A DNA stretch of 64,000 nucleotides from Roseinatronobacter alkalisoli (GCF_028745735.1 NZ_JAQZSM010000013.1:1-64000), one strand, 5' to 3'. Positions 1-9,064 are shown, counted from the first letter of the stretch. Notes: a model not told the origin generated them from the letters alone. Numbers and translations: made by a program.

Positions 1-122
1 CCAGAGGCCGGGTAATGCTGCGGAAATTCCTCCTGCGCGATCGCAGAAATCCGCATCTGACCGTCAAAAACAATCCCACGGCTCGATGTCGTCCCCTGAT
101 CTATCGCAAGTATATAGCCCAT
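1..122 (-). CDS. glpK: Glycerol kinase, N-terminal fragment (cut by window edge)
   Basis: Only the first 40 codons lie in the window. They read [16 protein letters not shown], the phosphate-1 motif and N-terminus of glycerol kinase in the FGGY family. The enzyme uses ATP to make sn-glycerol 3-phosphate in the cytoplasm. The ATG at 122 is preceded by an AGAAGGC ribosome site. The gene follows glpV on the same strand after 138 bp, so it is the last known member of the glp transport operon. It supplies the substrate for GlpD and traps imported glycerol. The C-terminal kinase region is outside the window and cannot be checked. Confidence 0.93.
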   Translation of the reverse strand, partial: MGYILAIDQGTTSSRGIVFDGQMRISAIAQEEFPQHYPAS

Positions 123-260
123 GTATGCCTTCTCCCGCGCGGCCTGAAGGACCGGTTTTCCTGTCTGATATATCTGCAAAGAAACAGGCGAAGCAGTGCG
201 ATCACCACTCCGCCTGTACGTGGCCGGGGCCATGCTGGCGCACAGCCCCGACAGGGAGGT

Positions 261-1973
261 TTATTCCGTCCAGCGGCGGATCAGTTCGTCATAGGCGACG
301 GTCAATGGCTCGCCTTTCTCGTCATCCAGCTTCGGCCATGGCGCACCGGGCTGTTCCAGCCAGTAGGACTCTTCCTGTGGATCGTTCAGGGCCGGGCCGA
401 ATTCGCCCTGCACCCCCGCGCGTTCCAGACGCGCCATCACGGCTTCCTGCTGGTCGCACAGCGCATTCATGGCTTCCTGTGCCGTGCGCGCGCCTGACGA
501 CGCATCACCGATATTCTGCCACCACAGTTGCGCCAGACGTGGGTAATCCGGCACGTTGAAGCCAGTGTCGGTCCACAGGTCACGCTCGGGCGAGCGGTAG
601 AATTCCACCAGACCGCCCAGACGGGGCGCACGTTCGGTGAAGCTGTCATGCTGGATGGTGGATTCGCGGATGAAGGTCAGGCCATAATGGGACTTCGCCA
701 CATCCACGGTTTTCGAGGCGATGAACTGACCATAGAGCCATGCCGCCTGCGCGCGGTCGACCGGGGTCGATTCCAGCAGGGTTGCCGAACCCGCATCCTG
801 ATAACCGACCTTCATGCCTTCCTGCCAGTAGGTCCCATGCGGCGAGGGGGCCATGCGCCATTTCGGCGTGCCATCTTCATTGACGACCGGCAACCCGTCC
901 GCGACCATGTCAGCGGTGAAGGCGGTGTACCAGAAGATCTGTTGCGCGATGTTGCCCTGTGCGGGCACCGGCCCGGATTCAGAGAAGTTCATACCGGCGG
1001 CTGCGGGCGGCGCATACTCATTCAGCCATTCGACGTATTTTTCGATCGAATAGACAGCAGCCGGGCTGTTGGTGGCCCCACCGCGCGCCATGCAGGAACC
1101 GACCGGCTGGAAGTTGTCGTTGACACGAATACCCCATTCGTCGATCGGCACACCATTTGGCAAGCCAAGATCGGACGCCCCGGCCATGGACAACCACGCA
1201 TCGGTAAAGCGCCAGCCCAGGGATGGGTCACGGCGCCCGTAATCCATATGGCCATAGACCGTCTGCCCGTCGATTTCACGGCCAGTGAAGAAGGCGGCGA
1301 TATCTTCATAGGCTGACCAGTTCACCGGAACACCCAGCGGATAGCCATATTCGGCTTCGAACTCTGCCTGAATTTCAGGGTCGTTGAACCAGTCATACCG
1401 GAACCAGTAAAGGTTCGCGAATTGCTGCACGGGCAGTTGATACAGCTTCCCATCCGGCCCGGTGGCCATGCTGGTTCCGATGAAGTCATCCAGATCCAGG
1501 CCGGGATTGGTGACAGATGCGCCATCGCCGGCCATCCAGTCGGTCAGGTTGCGGGTCTGTTGGTAGCGCCAGTGGGTGCCGATCAGGTCTGCGTCGTTGA
1601 TATACATGTCAAAGACGTTTTCGCCGGTCTGCAGCTGCGTTTGCAGGCGTTCGACCACATCGCCTTCACTGATCAGCGTATGGGTCACGTTGATACCCGT
1701 CATGGCGCTGAAGGCAGGGGCCAGAACGCTGGCTTCCCATTCATGCGTTGTCAGGGTTTCGGATACGACATTGATGGTCATGCCCTGAAACGGCTCTGCT
1801 GCTTCGATGAACCATTGCAGTTCCGCTTCCTGTTCCTCGCGGGTCAGGACCGACATCTCGCCTATATGTTCGTCAAGAAATGCGATGGCGGCGTCCATAT
1901 CGGCGAATGCCGGACTTCCCGTCACCGTAAGCGCCATTGCCAGCGCGGTTGATGTCCTTAGCAGTCGGTTCAT
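261..1973 (-). CDS. glpV: Glycerol ABC transporter, periplasmic glycerol-binding protein
   Basis: This 570-residue protein starts with a Sec signal peptide (basic MNRLLR, hydrophobic stretch, cleavage near AFA-D at about residue 24), so it is periplasmic. It is a large family 1 solute-binding protein, and its place after permeases GlpP/GlpQ and the small membrane protein GlpU matches the characterised rhizobial glpSTPQUV glycerol importer. An in-frame ATG five codons upstream was not chosen, because a GGGAGGATATAAC ribosome site lies between it and the ATG at 1973. There is no lipobox. Glycerol specificity is inferred from the operon, not from visible binding residues. Confidence 0.9.
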   Translation of the reverse strand: MNRLLRTSTALAMALTVTGSPAFADMDAAIAFLDEHIGEMSVLTREEQEAELQWFIEAAEPFQGMTINVVSETLTTHEWEASVLAPAFSAMTGINVTHTLISEGDVVERLQTQLQTGENVFDMYINDADLIGTHWRYQQTRNLTDWMAGDGASVTNPGLDLDDFIGTSMATGPDGKLYQLPVQQFANLYWFRYDWFNDPEIQAEFEAEYGYPLGVPVNWSAYEDIAAFFTGREIDGQTVYGHMDYGRRDPSLGWRFTDAWLSMAGASDLGLPNGVPIDEWGIRVNDNFQPVGSCMARGGATNSPAAVYSIEKYVEWLNEYAPPAAAGMNFSESGPVPAQGNIAQQIFWYTAFTADMVADGLPVVNEDGTPKWRMAPSPHGTYWQEGMKVGYQDAGSATLLESTPVDRAQAAWLYGQFIASKTVDVAKSHYGLTFIRESTIQHDSFTERAPRLGGLVEFYRSPERDLWTDTGFNVPDYPRLAQLWWQNIGDASSGARTAQEAMNALCDQQEAVMARLERAGVQGEFGPALNDPQEESYWLEQPGAPWPKLDDEKGEPLTVAYDELIRRWTE

Positions 1974-2076
1974 GTTATATCCTCCCATGGATTGAACCTT
2001 CGTTTTCAGTCCTGCGTGTCCGGGCCGCCCTCGGGCCTCACTCCCTGTGGTCCGGCACGCGCTTACTTGCGCACTC

Positions 2077-2355
2077 TCACACCCAGCGGAACACCGCTGC
2101 GGCGTAAAGCGCGCAAATTCCCAGGGCCCACCATTGCGGCAGACCGCTTATTGCCAGCCAGCCCGCATTGATGAAGGCCGACCCCAGAAGCGTGATGAAC
2201 AACCTGTCCCCGCGCGTCGTCTCGATTGTCAGAATGCCGCGCCGCGGGGTTTCGGGGTATCTGATCCCGAGGAAGGTGAAGATCAGAAGCAGGCAGGCAA
2301 TCACGATGAAGAAGATTGCGGTCGGCCCGGTCCATGCCATCCAGTTAAGATTCAT
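2077..2355 (-). CDS. glpU: Small integral membrane protein of glycerol importer operon (DUF2160-like)
   Basis: A 92-residue protein with three hydrophobic segments, at about residues 9-31, 51-67 and 72-90, and a short polar loop (RYPETPRRG) after the first. Proteins of this size and hydropathy occupy the position between glpQ and glpV in rhizobial glycerol operons, where the gene is called glpU. Its role is not established; it may assist assembly of the importer. The ATG at 2355 has a strong GGGGGAAAG ribosome site, and only 12 bp separate it from glpQ. Identification rests on position plus membrane topology. Confidence 0.82.
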   Translation of the reverse strand: MNLNWMAWTGPTAIFFIVIACLLLIFTFLGIRYPETPRRGILTIETTRGDRLFITLLGSAFINAGWLAISGLPQWWALGICALYAAAVFRWV

Positions 2356-2367
2356 GGGCTTTCCCCC

Positions 2368-3222
2368 TTAAACGCGGCCCAGGGCAAAGCCCTTGGCGAT
2401 GTAGTTGCGGACAAAATAGATCACCAGCGCGCCGGGAATGATGGTCAGCACCCCGGCGGCGCAGAGCACCCCCCAATCAAGGCCAGAGGCCGAAACCGTG
2501 CGCGTCATGATAGAGGCGATGGGCTGCGCAGCCACTGCCGTCAGTGTGCGCGACAACAGCAGTTCCACCCAGGAGAACATGAAGCAGAAGAACGCCGCCA
2601 CCCCGATGCCACTTGCGATCAATGGCATGAAGATCCTGATGAAGAAGCGCGGGAAGGAATAGCCGTCGATATAGGCGGTTTCATCGATTTCCTTGGGTAC
2701 ACCACGCATGAACCCTTCCAGAATCCAGACGGCAAGCGGCACGTTGAACAGCGTATGCGCAAGGGCCACCGCAATATGGGTGTCAAACAACCCCACCGAT
2801 GAATAAAGCTGGAAGAAGGGCAGGGCGAACACCGCTGGCGGGGCCATCCGGTTTGTCAGCAGCCAGAAGAACAGATGCTTGTCGCCCAGAAACCGGTAGC
2901 GTGAGAAGGCATAGGCGGCAGGAAGTGCGACAGCCAGCGACAGGACCGTGTTCATCACCACATAGGTGATGGAATTCACATAGCCCATGTACCAGGACGC
3001 ATCAGTCAGGATGACGCGGTAATTGTTAAGCGTCGGGTTATGTGGCCAGAGCGTGAACCCGCCAAGGATTTCCCGGTTTGTCTGGAAACTCATTTTCACC
3101 AGCCAGTAGATCGGGATCAGCATGAACAGCAGGTAGATCACCATTACCACATGGCGGGCCTTCACCCGGGGCATGGCAATTCTGCGTCTGGTGGGCATGT
3201 AGGTGTCGGTCGTGACTGCCAT
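2368..3222 (-). CDS. glpQ: Glycerol ABC transporter permease
   Basis: This 284-residue inner-membrane permease has six predicted hydrophobic segments and the conserved EAA loop (PKEIDETAYIDGYSFPRF at about 182-199) that contacts the ATPase subunit. It resembles the MalG/UgpE class of carbohydrate ABC permeases. It pairs with GlpP to form the membrane channel. The glpP stop codon is immediately followed by this ATG. Internal methionines at residues 9 and 17 are alternative starts, because the first 20 residues are basic and poorly conserved in this class. The partner binding protein is GlpV and the ATPases are GlpS and GlpT. Confidence 0.9.
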   Translation of the reverse strand: MAVTTDTYMPTRRRIAMPRVKARHVVMVIYLLFMLIPIYWLVKMSFQTNREILGGFTLWPHNPTLNNYRVILTDASWYMGYVNSITYVVMNTVLSLAVALPAAYAFSRYRFLGDKHLFFWLLTNRMAPPAVFALPFFQLYSSVGLFDTHIAVALAHTLFNVPLAVWILEGFMRGVPKEIDETAYIDGYSFPRFFIRIFMPLIASGIGVAAFFCFMFSWVELLLSRTLTAVAAQPIASIMTRTVSASGLDWGVLCAAGVLTIIPGALVIYFVRNYIAKGFALGRV

Positions 3223-4095
3223 TTACCGGCCCTCCGTTTTGTCAAGATTGGTCATCACGGTGTAGAACACCCAAGAGACCAGCAGGATCACAAGGAAATA
3301 CATGATCGAGAATGCCGCCGCCGGGCCAAGGTCGAACTGCCCCAGCGCCATTTTCACCAGATCAATCGACAGGAAACTGGTGGCACTGCCCGGCCCACCC
3401 CCGGTTACCACGAATGGCTCCGTATAGATCATGAAACTGTCCATGAAGCGCAGCAGGATCGCGATCAGCAGCACGCCCTGCATCTTGGGCAGTTCGATAT
3501 AGCGGAACACCTTCCAGCGGCTGGCCTGATCGATCTTGGCGGCCTGATAATACGCCTGCGGAATGGATTGCAGCCCGGCATAGGCAAGAAGCGCCACAAG
3601 CGATGTCCAGTGCCAGACATCCATGATCACGACCGTCACCCAAGCATGCACCGGATTGCGCGCATAGTTCCAGGTGATGCCGATCTGATCAAGCGCATAG
3701 CCCACCAGACCGATATCGCTGCGCCCCAGAATCTGCCAGATCGTGCCGACAACATTCCATGGAATGAGCAGCGGCAGCGCCATCAGCACCAGACAGACCG
3801 AGGCCCAGAACCCGCGCTTGGGCATGCAGATGGCAATCGCAATGCCAAGCGGGATCTGGATGGCAAGGATGATACCGGAAAATGCAAGCTGGCGACCAAA
3901 GGCGGCATGCACCCGGTCCGAGGTCAGAACGTCCTTGAACCAGCCAAGCCCTTCCCAGAAGAACACATTGTTGCCGAACGTGTCCTGAACCGAATAATTC
4001 ACCACTGTCATCAGCGGGATGACAGCAGAAAAGGCGACCAGTACCAGCACTGGCAGTACCAGAAACCACGCCTTGTTGTTTTGCACCTTGTCCAT
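3223..4095 (-). CDS. glpP: Glycerol ABC transporter permease
   Basis: A 290-residue inner-membrane permease of the MalF/UgpA type, with hydrophobic segments from residue 10 onward and an EAA loop (residues around YYQAAKIDQASRWKVFRYI). It forms the heteromeric channel with GlpQ. The open frame extends 18 codons further upstream, but that part lies inside glpT. The ATG at 4095 overlaps the glpT stop codon as TGATG, a typical translational coupling, and gives the expected N-terminus. The gene sits in the same order as in known rhizobial glycerol importers. Confidence 0.9.
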   Translation of the reverse strand: MDKVQNNKAWFLVLPVLVLVAFSAVIPLMTVVNYSVQDTFGNNVFFWEGLGWFKDVLTSDRVHAAFGRQLAFSGIILAIQIPLGIAIAICMPKRGFWASVCLVLMALPLLIPWNVVGTIWQILGRSDIGLVGYALDQIGITWNYARNPVHAWVTVVIMDVWHWTSLVALLAYAGLQSIPQAYYQAAKIDQASRWKVFRYIELPKMQGVLLIAILLRFMDSFMIYTEPFVVTGGGPGSATSFLSIDLVKMALGQFDLGPAAAFSIMYFLVILLVSWVFYTVMTNLDKTEGR

Positions 4096-5201
4096 CACAC
4101 GGCCTCTCTTGCAGGGGTGGCAACCGAATGCAGCGGTGCGACGCGCCAATCATCCACATAGACATTGACCCGCTCGGGCGCGAAAATCAGGCGGTTGGCA
4201 TCCGCGGGAACGGGCATGCCTTCGGGCAGCACGGCATTGACCGGCTTGCCTGCGAATTCAGCACGCAGGATCTGATGACGCCCCACATCCTCAATGCGCT
4301 TGATGGTGACGGGAAGCCCGTCATTGCCACTTGCCAGCGTCACGAATTCAGGACGTATCCCGATCTGCACGCGGCCTTGCAATGCCTTGTAGCTGCCGCC
4401 CAACGGCACGGCATGGCCCGCGCAATGGGCAACGCTGCCGGACACTTCGGCGTCAATCAGGTTCATGCCGGGGGAACCGATGAAATAGCCCACAAAGGTA
4501 TGTTCCGGCGTATCGAACAATTCCTCCGGTGTGCCAAGCTGGACGACGCGCCCGTCATGCATGACCGCAACCTTGTCGGCGAAGGTCAGCGCCTCGGTCT
4601 GATCATGGGTCACATAGATCATGGTGTGCCCGAATTCGTTGTGCAGCGCTTTCAGCTGCGTGCGCAATTCCCATTTCATATGTGGGTCGATCACGGTCAG
4701 CGGTTCGTCGAACAGGATGGCGTTCACGTCCTCGCGGACCATGCCACGCCCAAGGCTGATCTTCTGCTTCGTGTCTGCGGTCAGCCCGCGCGCCTTGCGC
4801 CGCAGGATATCTTCCATGCCGGTCATCGCGGCGATCTTCTGCACCCGCGCGGCAATATAGGCCGGGTCCATGCCGCGATTGCGCAGCGGAAAGGCCAGGT
4901 TGTCGCCGACACTCATCGTGTCATAGACGACCGGAAACTGGAAAACCTGCGCAATATTGCGCGCGACCGTGTCCTGATGTGTCACATCCTGTTCACCAAA
5001 CAGGATACGCCCGCGCGAGGGCACCAGCAGGCCCGAAATAATGTTCAGAAGCGTGGATTTTCCGCAGCCGGACGCCCCCAGAAGTGCATAGGCCTCGCCG
5101 TCATTCCAGACATGGTCCAGTTGCTTGAGGGCGAAGTCATCTTCTGATCGCGGATTGGGCAGATAGGAATGCGCCAGATTATCGAGTGTGATTTGTGCCA
5201 T
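4095..5201 (-). CDS. glpT: Glycerol ABC transporter ATP-binding protein with degenerate signature motif
   Basis: A 368-residue ATPase subunit: nucleotide-binding domain (about 1-235) followed by a TOBE/MalK-like regulatory domain. Walker A is GASGCGKST (42-50), Walker B ends in D165-E166, and the H-loop histidine is H199 (YVTHDQTEA). The ABC signature is not LSGGQ: residues 140-146 read LTADTKQ. Its partner GlpS shows the complementary pattern, with an intact signature and no H-loop histidine. The dimer should therefore have one complete and one degenerate ATP site. The gene begins 16 bp after glpS and overlaps glpP. This GlpT is an ATPase, not the unrelated glycerol-3-phosphate antiporter of the same name. 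Confidence 0.9.
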   Translation of the reverse strand: MAQITLDNLAHSYLPNPRSEDDFALKQLDHVWNDGEAYALLGASGCGKSTLLNIISGLLVPSRGRILFGEQDVTHQDTVARNIAQVFQFPVVYDTMSVGDNLAFPLRNRGMDPAYIAARVQKIAAMTGMEDILRRKARGLTADTKQKISLGRGMVREDVNAILFDEPLTVIDPHMKWELRTQLKALHNEFGHTMIYVTHDQTEALTFADKVAVMHDGRVVQLGTPEELFDTPEHTFVGYFIGSPGMNLIDAEVSGSVAHCAGHAVPLGGSYKALQGRVQIGIRPEFVTLASGNDGLPVTIKRIEDVGRHQILRAEFAGKPVNAVLPEGMPVPADANRLIFAPERVNVYVDDWRVAPLHSVATPAREAV

Positions 5202-5217
5202 TTTCTCCCCCCCTCCC

Positions 5218-6306
5218 TCAGGCCGCAGCCGTGTAGCTGGCCGGCGCTATCAGATGCCCGCTTTGTGCAAAGACATAGACATGGGCAGCATCCAGCCAGA
5301 TGTCGATCGGGGTGCCGAATTCCAGATGGTGTACCCCATGCATCAGTCCCACCCAGCGGTCACCCGCATGGTCAAGATGCATGAAGGTTTCCGATCCTGT
5401 GATCTCGGTCACGCGCAGGGTGCATCTGAAATGCAGCCCGCCACTGCCTTGTGCGGACAGATGCAGATGATCAGGGCGGAACCCGGCAGTGAAGGTGCCA
5501 TCGGGCAGCCCGGCCAGCGCGCCCGTGGCCGCAGCGCTTTGCCCATCGCCGAAACTGATCCGGTCACCCGCCTTGACGATGCTGGTGAAATTCATCGGCG
5601 GGTCCGAGAAGACCCGCGCAGTGGTTGCATCCTTCGGCTGGCGGTAGACCTGCGGTGTGGGGCCGAACTGGGTGATTTCCCCCTGCCACATGGTCGCGAC
5701 ATTTCCGCCCAGCAAAAGCGCCTCTTCCGGTTCGGTCGTGGCATAGACGAAAATCGCGCCGGATTCTTCGAATATGCGCGGGATTTCTGCACGCAGCTCC
5801 TCGCGCAGCTTGTAATCCAGATTCGCCAGCGGCTCATCCAGCAGCACCAGCCCGGCATCCTTGACCAGTGCGCGCGCCAGCGCACAGCGCTGTTGCTGCC
5901 CGCCCGAAAGTTCCAGCGGTTTGCGGTCAAGCATGGGCGTCAACTGCATCAGTTCCGCCGCCTCGCGGACTTTGCGGTCCAGTTCTGCGCGCGAAACGCC
6001 CATCAGCTTCATGGGTGACGCGATGTTGTCATAGACTGTCATTGACGGGTAATTTATGAACTGCTGATAGACCATCGCCACCTTGCGGTCCTGCACGCGC
6101 TGGCCCGTGACGTCGTGACCTTTCCACAGAATGCGCCCGGTCGCAGGTGCATCAAGGCCCGCCATCAGCCGCATCAGCGTGGTCTTGCCTGACAATGTGG
6201 GGCCAAGCAGCACATTCATCGTGCCGCCCTCCAGCGTCAGGTCGGTGGGGTAGATATGTGTCTGCCCCTCCACCACCTTCGAGACGCCTTCCAATACAAG
6301 CGACAT
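5218..6306 (-). CDS. glpS: Glycerol ABC transporter ATP-binding protein lacking H-loop histidine
   Basis: This 362-residue ATPase subunit has Walker A GPTLSGKT (35-42), a Q-loop (VYQQF, about 79-83), a canonical signature LSGGQ (133-137) and Walker B ending D157-E158. The switch segment reads YATTEPEEA where most family members have YVTHDQEEA, so the H-loop histidine is replaced by T191. A TOBE-like domain follows. It should pair with GlpT so that its LSGGQ faces the complete GlpT Walker A/B/His set. It is the first transporter gene, 24 bp downstream of glpD, and the ATG at 6306 has a GGAGGAAC ribosome site. Confidence 0.9.
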   Translation of the reverse strand: MSLVLEGVSKVVEGQTHIYPTDLTLEGGTMNVLLGPTLSGKTTLMRLMAGLDAPATGRILWKGHDVTGQRVQDRKVAMVYQQFINYPSMTVYDNIASPMKLMGVSRAELDRKVREAAELMQLTPMLDRKPLELSGGQQQRCALARALVKDAGLVLLDEPLANLDYKLREELRAEIPRIFEESGAIFVYATTEPEEALLLGGNVATMWQGEITQFGPTPQVYRQPKDATTARVFSDPPMNFTSIVKAGDRISFGDGQSAAATGALAGLPDGTFTAGFRPDHLHLSAQGSGGLHFRCTLRVTEITGSETFMHLDHAGDRWVGLMHGVHHLEFGTPIDIWLDAAHVYVFAQSGHLIAPASYTAAA

Positions 6307-6330
6307 AGTTCCTCCTCCCTTAAGCGCGGC

Positions 6331-7941
6331 TTATTCTGCCGCGCGCAATACTTCCGCAACATTGCGGGCCATCCACGCCTCCAGCTTCGCGGTCTGGTCC
6401 TCATCCAGCCGCAGGCCCAGTTTCGAGCGCCGCCACAGCACATCCTCCGCGTGGCGGGCATATTCACGTGTCATCAGCCAGATAACTTCTGCTTCGGTCA
6501 AGGTTGCCCCGAAGTCATGGCCCAGATCACCGGCTGACCTGGCCTGCCCCAGAATGGTGCGCGCTTCCGTGCCATAGGCGCGCACCAGCCGCCGCACCCA
6601 GAAATCAGTCAGGAACGGGTAATCGCGGTGCAGATCCGCGACCAGTTGCGCGCCGCCATCATGCGCGAAATCCCCGCCCGGAAGTGGCACTCCGGCTGTC
6701 CATTTCCCCTTCGCAAGTGGCAGTACAGTGCCGATATGTTCCAGCGCGGCTTCGGCCAGCCGCCGGTAGGTAGTGATCTTACCACCAAATATATTCAGCA
6801 CCGGTGCACCCACCGACCGGTCCACCTTGAGTGTGTAATCGCGTGTCGCAGCTGTGGCGGAACTTGCGCCATCATCATAAAGCGGGCGCACACCGGAATA
6901 GGACCACACCACGTCATCCCGTGTCACCGGCCGTTCGAAATACTGGCTGGCAAAGGCGCAAAGGTAATCGCGTTCCTCCTCCGTGCAGAATGGGGCCCGC
7001 GACGGGTCGTCATGTTCAGCATCGGTTGTGCCGATCAGGGTGAAATCCTGTTCATAGGGGATGGCGAAGATGATCCGCCCATCCGCGCCCTGAAAGAAAT
7101 AGCATTTGTCATGGTCATAAAGTTTGCGCGTCACAATATGGCTGCCCCGCACCAGACGCACATTTTCGCGGCTGTTCAGGCGCAGCTTGTCATGGATCAC
7201 ATCGCCCACCCATGGACCGGCAGCATTGACCAGCATTTTTGCGCGGATTGTTTTCGTTTCATCTTCGGTTTTGACCGTAATCTGCCATGTTCCATCCGGC
7301 TGCACAGCAGCGGAGACAACTTCAGTCCGGGTCAGAACCTGTGCGCCGCGCGATTCCGCGTCGCGGGCGTTCAGTATCACCAGACGCGAATCCTCGACCC
7401 AGCAATCGGAATATTCATAGGCTTTTTCGAACCGCGCCTGCAGCGGCGCGCCCTCTGGCTGGTCTTTCAGCGACAGGGTTGATGTGGCCGGAAGGATCTT
7501 GCGGCCGCCAAGATTGTCATACAGAAACAACCCCAGCCGGATCAGCCAGGCAGGGCGGCGTCCCTTCATCCATGGCATGAACAGCGACAGAAGTTTTGAC
7601 GTGGGCGTGTCGCTTTCGAACCGCATATCCTTGTGGTAGGGCAACACGAACCGCATAGGCCAGGAAATATGCGGCATGGCACGTAACAAGGTTTCGCGTT
7701 CGATCAATGCCTCGCGGACCAGACGGAATTCAAAATATTCCAGATAGCGCAAACCGCCGTGGAACAGTTTGGTCGACGCTGATGATGTGGCGCCAGCAAG
7801 ATCGGCCTTTTCGCACAACACGACCGACAGGCCACGCCCGGCAGCGTCGCGTGCGATACCACAGCCATTGATCCCACCGCCTATGATCAGCAGATCATGG
7901 GTGGTTTCAACTGTGGGTTTCTGTTCACTGGCTTGCGCCAT
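6331..7941 (-). CDS. glpD: Glycerol-3-phosphate dehydrogenase, FAD-dependent
   Basis: A 536-residue membrane-associated flavoenzyme oxidising sn-glycerol 3-phosphate to dihydroxyacetone phosphate with electrons passed to quinone. The Rossmann FAD site is IIGGGINGCGIARDAAGRG at about 18-36, followed by the family motifs ATSSASTKLFHGGLRYLE and, near 365-385, GGKITTYRRLAEA. The reading frame is open 143 codons further upstream through the AT-rich promoter region; the ATG at 7941 was chosen because GGGAGGGCGC precedes it and the N-terminus fits the family. It heads the glp operon and is divergent from glpR, with likely operators between them. Confidence 0.95.
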   Translation of the reverse strand: MAQASEQKPTVETTHDLLIIGGGINGCGIARDAAGRGLSVVLCEKADLAGATSSASTKLFHGGLRYLEYFEFRLVREALIERETLLRAMPHISWPMRFVLPYHKDMRFESDTPTSKLLSLFMPWMKGRRPAWLIRLGLFLYDNLGGRKILPATSTLSLKDQPEGAPLQARFEKAYEYSDCWVEDSRLVILNARDAESRGAQVLTRTEVVSAAVQPDGTWQITVKTEDETKTIRAKMLVNAAGPWVGDVIHDKLRLNSRENVRLVRGSHIVTRKLYDHDKCYFFQGADGRIIFAIPYEQDFTLIGTTDAEHDDPSRAPFCTEEERDYLCAFASQYFERPVTRDDVVWSYSGVRPLYDDGASSATAATRDYTLKVDRSVGAPVLNIFGGKITTYRRLAEAALEHIGTVLPLAKGKWTAGVPLPGGDFAHDGGAQLVADLHRDYPFLTDFWVRRLVRAYGTEARTILGQARSAGDLGHDFGATLTEAEVIWLMTREYARHAEDVLWRRSKLGLRLDEDQTAKLEAWMARNVAEVLRAAE

Positions 7942-8009
7942 GCGCCCTCCCGAAGCGTAAAATCCTGACGTCAGGCAGACTATGCGCGCGCAGCGATCCC
8001 GCGCAAGTA

Positions 8010-8053
8010 TTTTTCGATTGATGCGAAAATATATTCGTTTTTTTGAGAACGAA
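8010..8053. promoter_or_regulatory. Two tandem inverted repeats, likely GlpR operators in the glpD/glpR promoter region
   Basis: The 270 bp between glpD and glpR contain an AT-rich block with two inverted repeats. The first is TTTTCG (8011-8016), 7 bp, CGAAAA (8024-8029). The second is TTCGTT (8034-8039), 8 bp, AACGAA (8048-8053). DeoR-family regulators such as GlpR bind TTCG/CGAA-rich repeats, and this is the only promoter region serving both genes. Operator function is inferred from sequence and position. GlpR would be expected to release these sites in the presence of a phosphorylated inducer. Confidence 0.6.
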
Positions 8054-8211
8054 AAAATCAAAGCCTTTTGTTTTGCTTTTGTTCTATAGCTTGTGATCGT
8101 GTTGTTCAAATAATCCTTGAAACGAACATCTGGGCTGGTAAGGATCGCTACAGGGCAGCATGCGCGATCCCGTGCGCAGGTGCGAATCACAGCGGTTGAA
8201 GGAGAATCCTC

Positions 8212-8988
8212 TTGTCCCAGTCCGAACGCCTGCGCGACATTCAGATCATCGCGCGCCGCGACGGGCGCGTTGCAGTGGACGGTCTGGCCGCACATTTCGG
8301 CGTTACGCTTCAGACCATCCGCCGCGACCTTTCGGAACTGGCGGAACAGGGAAAACTGCAGCGCGTGCATGGGGGCGCGATCCTGCCTTCGACTGTGGCC
8401 AATATCGGCTATCAGGACCGGCGCGACCTGAACGAAGTCGGAAAAGCGGCAATTGCGGAAGCGGCGGCGCGTAACATTCCCAACGGGTGTTCACTGTTTC
8501 TGAACATCGGAACCACGACAGAGGCCGTGGCCCGCGCCTTGCTGGGCCATCGCGACATCATGGTGCTGACCAACAATCTGAACGTGGCGAATATCCTTGT
8601 CGATAATCCGAACTGCGAAATCATTGTGGTGGGCGGGCTGTTGCGGCGGGTCGATGGCGGGCTGGTCGGAACGGTCACGACCCATGCGATACAGCAATTC
8701 AAGTTCGATCTGGCCGTGATAGGTTGCTCTGCGCTGGATGATGACGGCGACATGCTGGATTTCGACATTCAGGAAGTCGGCGTCAGCCAGACTATTCTGA
8801 AACAGGCGCGGCGCAGTTTTCTGGTGGCAGACCAGTCCAAATTTCGCCGCCGCGCGCCTGCCCGGATTGGTTCACTTGCGCAGATGGACGAATTCTATAC
8901 TGATGCGCCGCTCCCGGCGGGGCTGGCCGGGGCTTGCAGGAACTGGGGAACATCTGTCAGCGTTACCCGGGCACAGACACATCTGTGA
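8212..8988 (+). CDS. glpR: DeoR-family glycerol-3-phosphate regulon repressor
   Basis: A 258-residue regulator with an N-terminal DeoR helix-turn-helix (QSERLRDIQII, then LAAHFGVTLQTIRRDLSEL at about 24-42) and a C-terminal sugar-phosphate-sensing domain (residues about 75-235, with LFLNIGTTTEAVARAL and LTNNLNVA). The start codon is TTG at 8212, with GGAGAA six bases upstream; no in-frame ATG fits better. It is divergent from glpD. By analogy with E. coli GlpR it represses the glp operon until glycerol 3-phosphate binds. The C-terminal tail (about 240-258) is less typical. Confidence 0.9.
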   Translation: MSQSERLRDIQIIARRDGRVAVDGLAAHFGVTLQTIRRDLSELAEQGKLQRVHGGAILPSTVANIGYQDRRDLNEVGKAAIAEAAARNIPNGCSLFLNIGTTTEAVARALLGHRDIMVLTNNLNVANILVDNPNCEIIVVGGLLRRVDGGLVGTVTTHAIQQFKFDLAVIGCSALDDDGDMLDFDIQEVGVSQTILKQARRSFLVADQSKFRRRAPARIGSLAQMDEFYTDAPLPAGLAGACRNWGTSVSVTRAQTHL

Positions 8989-9027
8989 ACCTGACCTGTC
9001 AGCGGCGTTCGGGGCAGGTGCCAGGTT
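8988..9027. terminator. Weak stem-loop between convergent glpR and marR-type gene
   Basis: AACCTG (8988-8993) can pair with CAGGTT (9022-9027), and inner CCTG/CAGG bases extend the stem. The stem begins at the last base of the glpR stop codon and is followed by an AT-rich stretch rather than a clean T-run. It could end either convergent transcript, but it is not a classical rho-independent terminator. Confidence 0.35.
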
Positions 9028-9064
9028 AAAATAAATTCGCAGAACCCCTAGTTTACTGTCCGGT

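Noticed and set aside
3040-5147. Long plus-strand open frames opposite glpP and glpT
   Set aside because: They are antisense shadows of well-supported ABC transporter genes and encode histidine- and arginine-rich sequence with no known domain.
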